Origin: Bacteroidales bacterium
GTDB lineage: Bacteria > Bacteroidota > Bacteroidia > Bacteroidales > JAADGE01
Assembly: GCA_024762915.1 (NCBI GenBank)
Contig: JANTGL010000126.1
Coordinates: forward strand, 1-7,518
DNA length: 7,518 nt
Direction: 5' to 3'
The notes under the pieces are model-generated. The model searched no databases and was not told the origin of the DNA. It worked only from the letters and a program-made list of their open reading frames with translations. The position numbers were made by a program, and so were the translations under genes. Positions 6,701 to 7,518 of the stretch are shown here, one piece after another; the stretch's first letter is position 1, and each line of letters begins with the position of its first letter.

Positions 6701-7255
6701 TTAATAATCTTGTGCACCGCGCATGGGTTTAGTTCCGTTAAAATAAACTCTGATTCCGGATTTATTTCCCAACAAATTTCCTTCTTCATCATATCTGAAA
6801 TATGCCAGCATAATTGAATTTACCTGTTTATACATTTTTAGTTCTTTTTCATCAAAATACCAATCTTCGGTAAACAATATTTGTCCGATGTCTTTTCTGT
6901 TGAATTCGTTTTCGAGATTTTTAACATCTTCAATTGTCATTTCTTCTCCCGTTATGTAATTGTATGCTTTTAATTTTTTGGCATAAACAGCATCAAAAAT
7001 TTTATCTGCAAGGAGTTGTGTTTTTATTCCGCCGAGCCAATCATCCATATAATATGCTTCGGGGTCGGCGTTTTTTACATTGGCAATGTACATAATCGTA
7101 TCTGCAATTTTTAATGCTTTTTGATTATGGATCAGATTATCCGGATTAATCGTTACGGTATTCGTTTCAGTTGTATTTTCTTCTGAAGATTTTTGTTTGC
7201 ATGAACCGAACAGTATAATGATTAATGCAAATACGAAAAGATGTTTAAGTTTCAT
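6701..7255 (-). CDS. Small lipoprotein with weak GldN/PorN-like pattern; function unknown
   Basis: The 184-residue product has a clear lipoprotein signal: MKLKHLF, a hydrophobic core, then the lipobox FGSC with Cys19. A polar Ser/Thr/Glu/Asn linker follows (about 20-40). The folded part has a helical stretch with DDWLGGIKTQLLADKIFDAV (71-90), then KKLKAYNYITGEEMTIEDV (93-111), and a C-terminal strand-rich block IGQILFTEDWYFDEKELKMY (123-142) followed by RYDEEGNLLG (154-163). The 'EDWYFDe' block, preceded by 'KxxAY..tgeemT' and followed by a short strand pair, resembles the C-terminal part of GldN/PorN, a periplasmic ring protein of type IX secretion and gliding. This is my reading of the pattern, not a search result. 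The family may simply be an uncharacterised Bacteroidota lipoprotein. It is first in a two-gene unit with the dehydrogenase and has a good promoter match upstream. Confidence 0.75.
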   Translation of the reverse strand: MKLKHLFVFALIIILFGSCKQKSSEENTTETNTVTINPDNLIHNQKALKIADTIMYIANVKNADPEAYYMDDWLGGIKTQLLADKIFDAVYAKKLKAYNYITGEEMTIEDVKNLENEFNRKDIGQILFTEDWYFDEKELKMYKQVNSIMLAYFRYDEEGNLLGNKSGIRVYFNGTKPMRGAQDY

Positions 7256-7279
7256 TCTGTTAATTATTAAAAGTTTTTA

Positions 7280-7314
7280 CAAAAATAGAAATAATCATTT
7301 AATCAGATATCAAA
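7280..7314 (-). promoter_or_regulatory. Candidate promoter for the lipoprotein-dehydrogenase unit
   Basis: The minus strand carries TTTG (7311-7314), then 23 bases, then TATTTTTG (7280-7287), an exact TAnnTTTG -7 match. The spacing is at the long end of what is reported for Bacteroidota promoters. The leader to the ATG at 7255 would be about 20 bases. No operator-like repeat is visible beside it. Confidence 0.45.
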
Positions 7315-7339
7315 TTTCAGTTTTAATGTCATCAACTAA

Positions 7340-7426
7340 TTAAATAGGATGTTCCGGTTTAATTCCGAAACCGGCTTTTTCGGGTAAATTTCCGAATAAG
7401 TGAATTGCTTGAATATAATACCTTCT
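7340..7426 (-). pseudogene. Possible remnant of a gene 3' end
   Basis: The minus strand encodes a stretch of 29 codons ending in a TAA at 7340-7342, with the protein-like sequence IHLFGNLPEKAGFGIKPEHP followed by Ile and stop. There is no ATG or GTG start in this frame, and an in-frame TAA lies just upstream at 7427-7429. A neighbouring minus-strand frame is open across 7336-7455 and could supply the preceding part (DKLKIKEGIIF) if a frameshift had occurred. Both are too short to identify. This may be a decayed gene or chance; the low confidence reflects that. Confidence 0.2.
7354..7374. repeat. Short inverted repeat (7-bp stem, 7-base loop)
   Basis: CCGGTTT and AAACCGG flank AATTCCG, forming a perfect 7-bp stem with four G/C pairs. 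On the plus strand it is followed at once by CTTTTT, the look of a small intrinsic terminator. No plus-strand gene lies upstream to be terminated, since the nearest gene is on the minus strand, so its role is unclear. It also overlaps the possible gene remnant and may be a by-product of those codons. Confidence 0.35.
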
Positions 7427-7518
7427 TTAATTTTTAACTTATCTTGTTCAGTATGTTATTTATTCATCTGTCTAATTTTTTTGGTGTATTATAAAAGAAA
7501 TTTAACAGTTAATAAAAT

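Larger units (their letters stand above)
7256..7518. other. Non-coding right end of the window
   Basis: This AT-rich stretch holds the candidate promoter for the lipoprotein gene, a short inverted repeat and a possible gene remnant. Stops are frequent in all frames. No tRNA, rRNA, tandem repeat or mobile-element end is visible. Confidence 0.6.

Noticed and set aside
7349..7387. Plus-strand mini-frame of 12 codons starting ATGTTCCGG
   Set aside because: It is too short, has no start context, and overlaps the inverted repeat.

Overview
The window is AT-rich (about 30% GC by eye), and its gene content and order point to the phylum Bacteroidota, probably a Bacteroidales- or Flavobacteriia-like lineage. 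The markers are a DUF4835/PorD protein, a PorV-family outer-membrane protein, the Bacteroidota form of RNA polymerase omega, a BamD lipoprotein, and promoter-like motifs of the TTTG / TAnnTTTG type with no clear Shine-Dalgarno sequences. It looks like a chromosomal housekeeping region. I see no tRNA, rRNA, CRISPR array, insertion sequence or phage gene.

Layout. Positions 46-3409 hold a tight minus-strand gene set, read right to left: bamD, rpoZ, coaBC, porD. Gaps are 24, 17 and 59 bases, so an operon is likely. Upstream of it on the same strand (3520-4599) is a PorV/PorQ-family outer-membrane barrel gene, which probably has its own promoter. Diverging from that gene is the only plus-strand gene (4688-5746), a phosphatidylserine synthase carrying an extra C-terminal CD225/dispanin-like domain. 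It runs tail-to-tail into a D-2-hydroxyacid dehydrogenase of the phosphoglycerate dehydrogenase type (5743-6684, minus), and the two stop codons share one TTAA. That gene lies 16 bases downstream of a small lipoprotein gene (6701-7255, minus). The last 263 bases contain a candidate promoter and what may be a decayed gene end.

Functionally, most genes concern the cell envelope: outer-membrane protein insertion (BamD), type IX secretion-associated proteins (PorD, the PorV-like protein, and possibly the GldN-like lipoprotein), and phospholipid head-group synthesis (PssA). The rest are core metabolism and transcription (CoaBC, omega, and serine-pathway dehydrogenase).

Points most worth a second look: (1) the phosphatidylserine synthase-CD225 fusion; (2) an 11-A run at the junction of the two CoaBC domains, where slippage in either direction meets a stop within a few codons; (3) a weak GldN/PorN-like pattern in the small lipoprotein; (4) changed canonical active-site residues in the CoaC half of CoaBC. 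All homology calls come from reading motifs; no database search was run.
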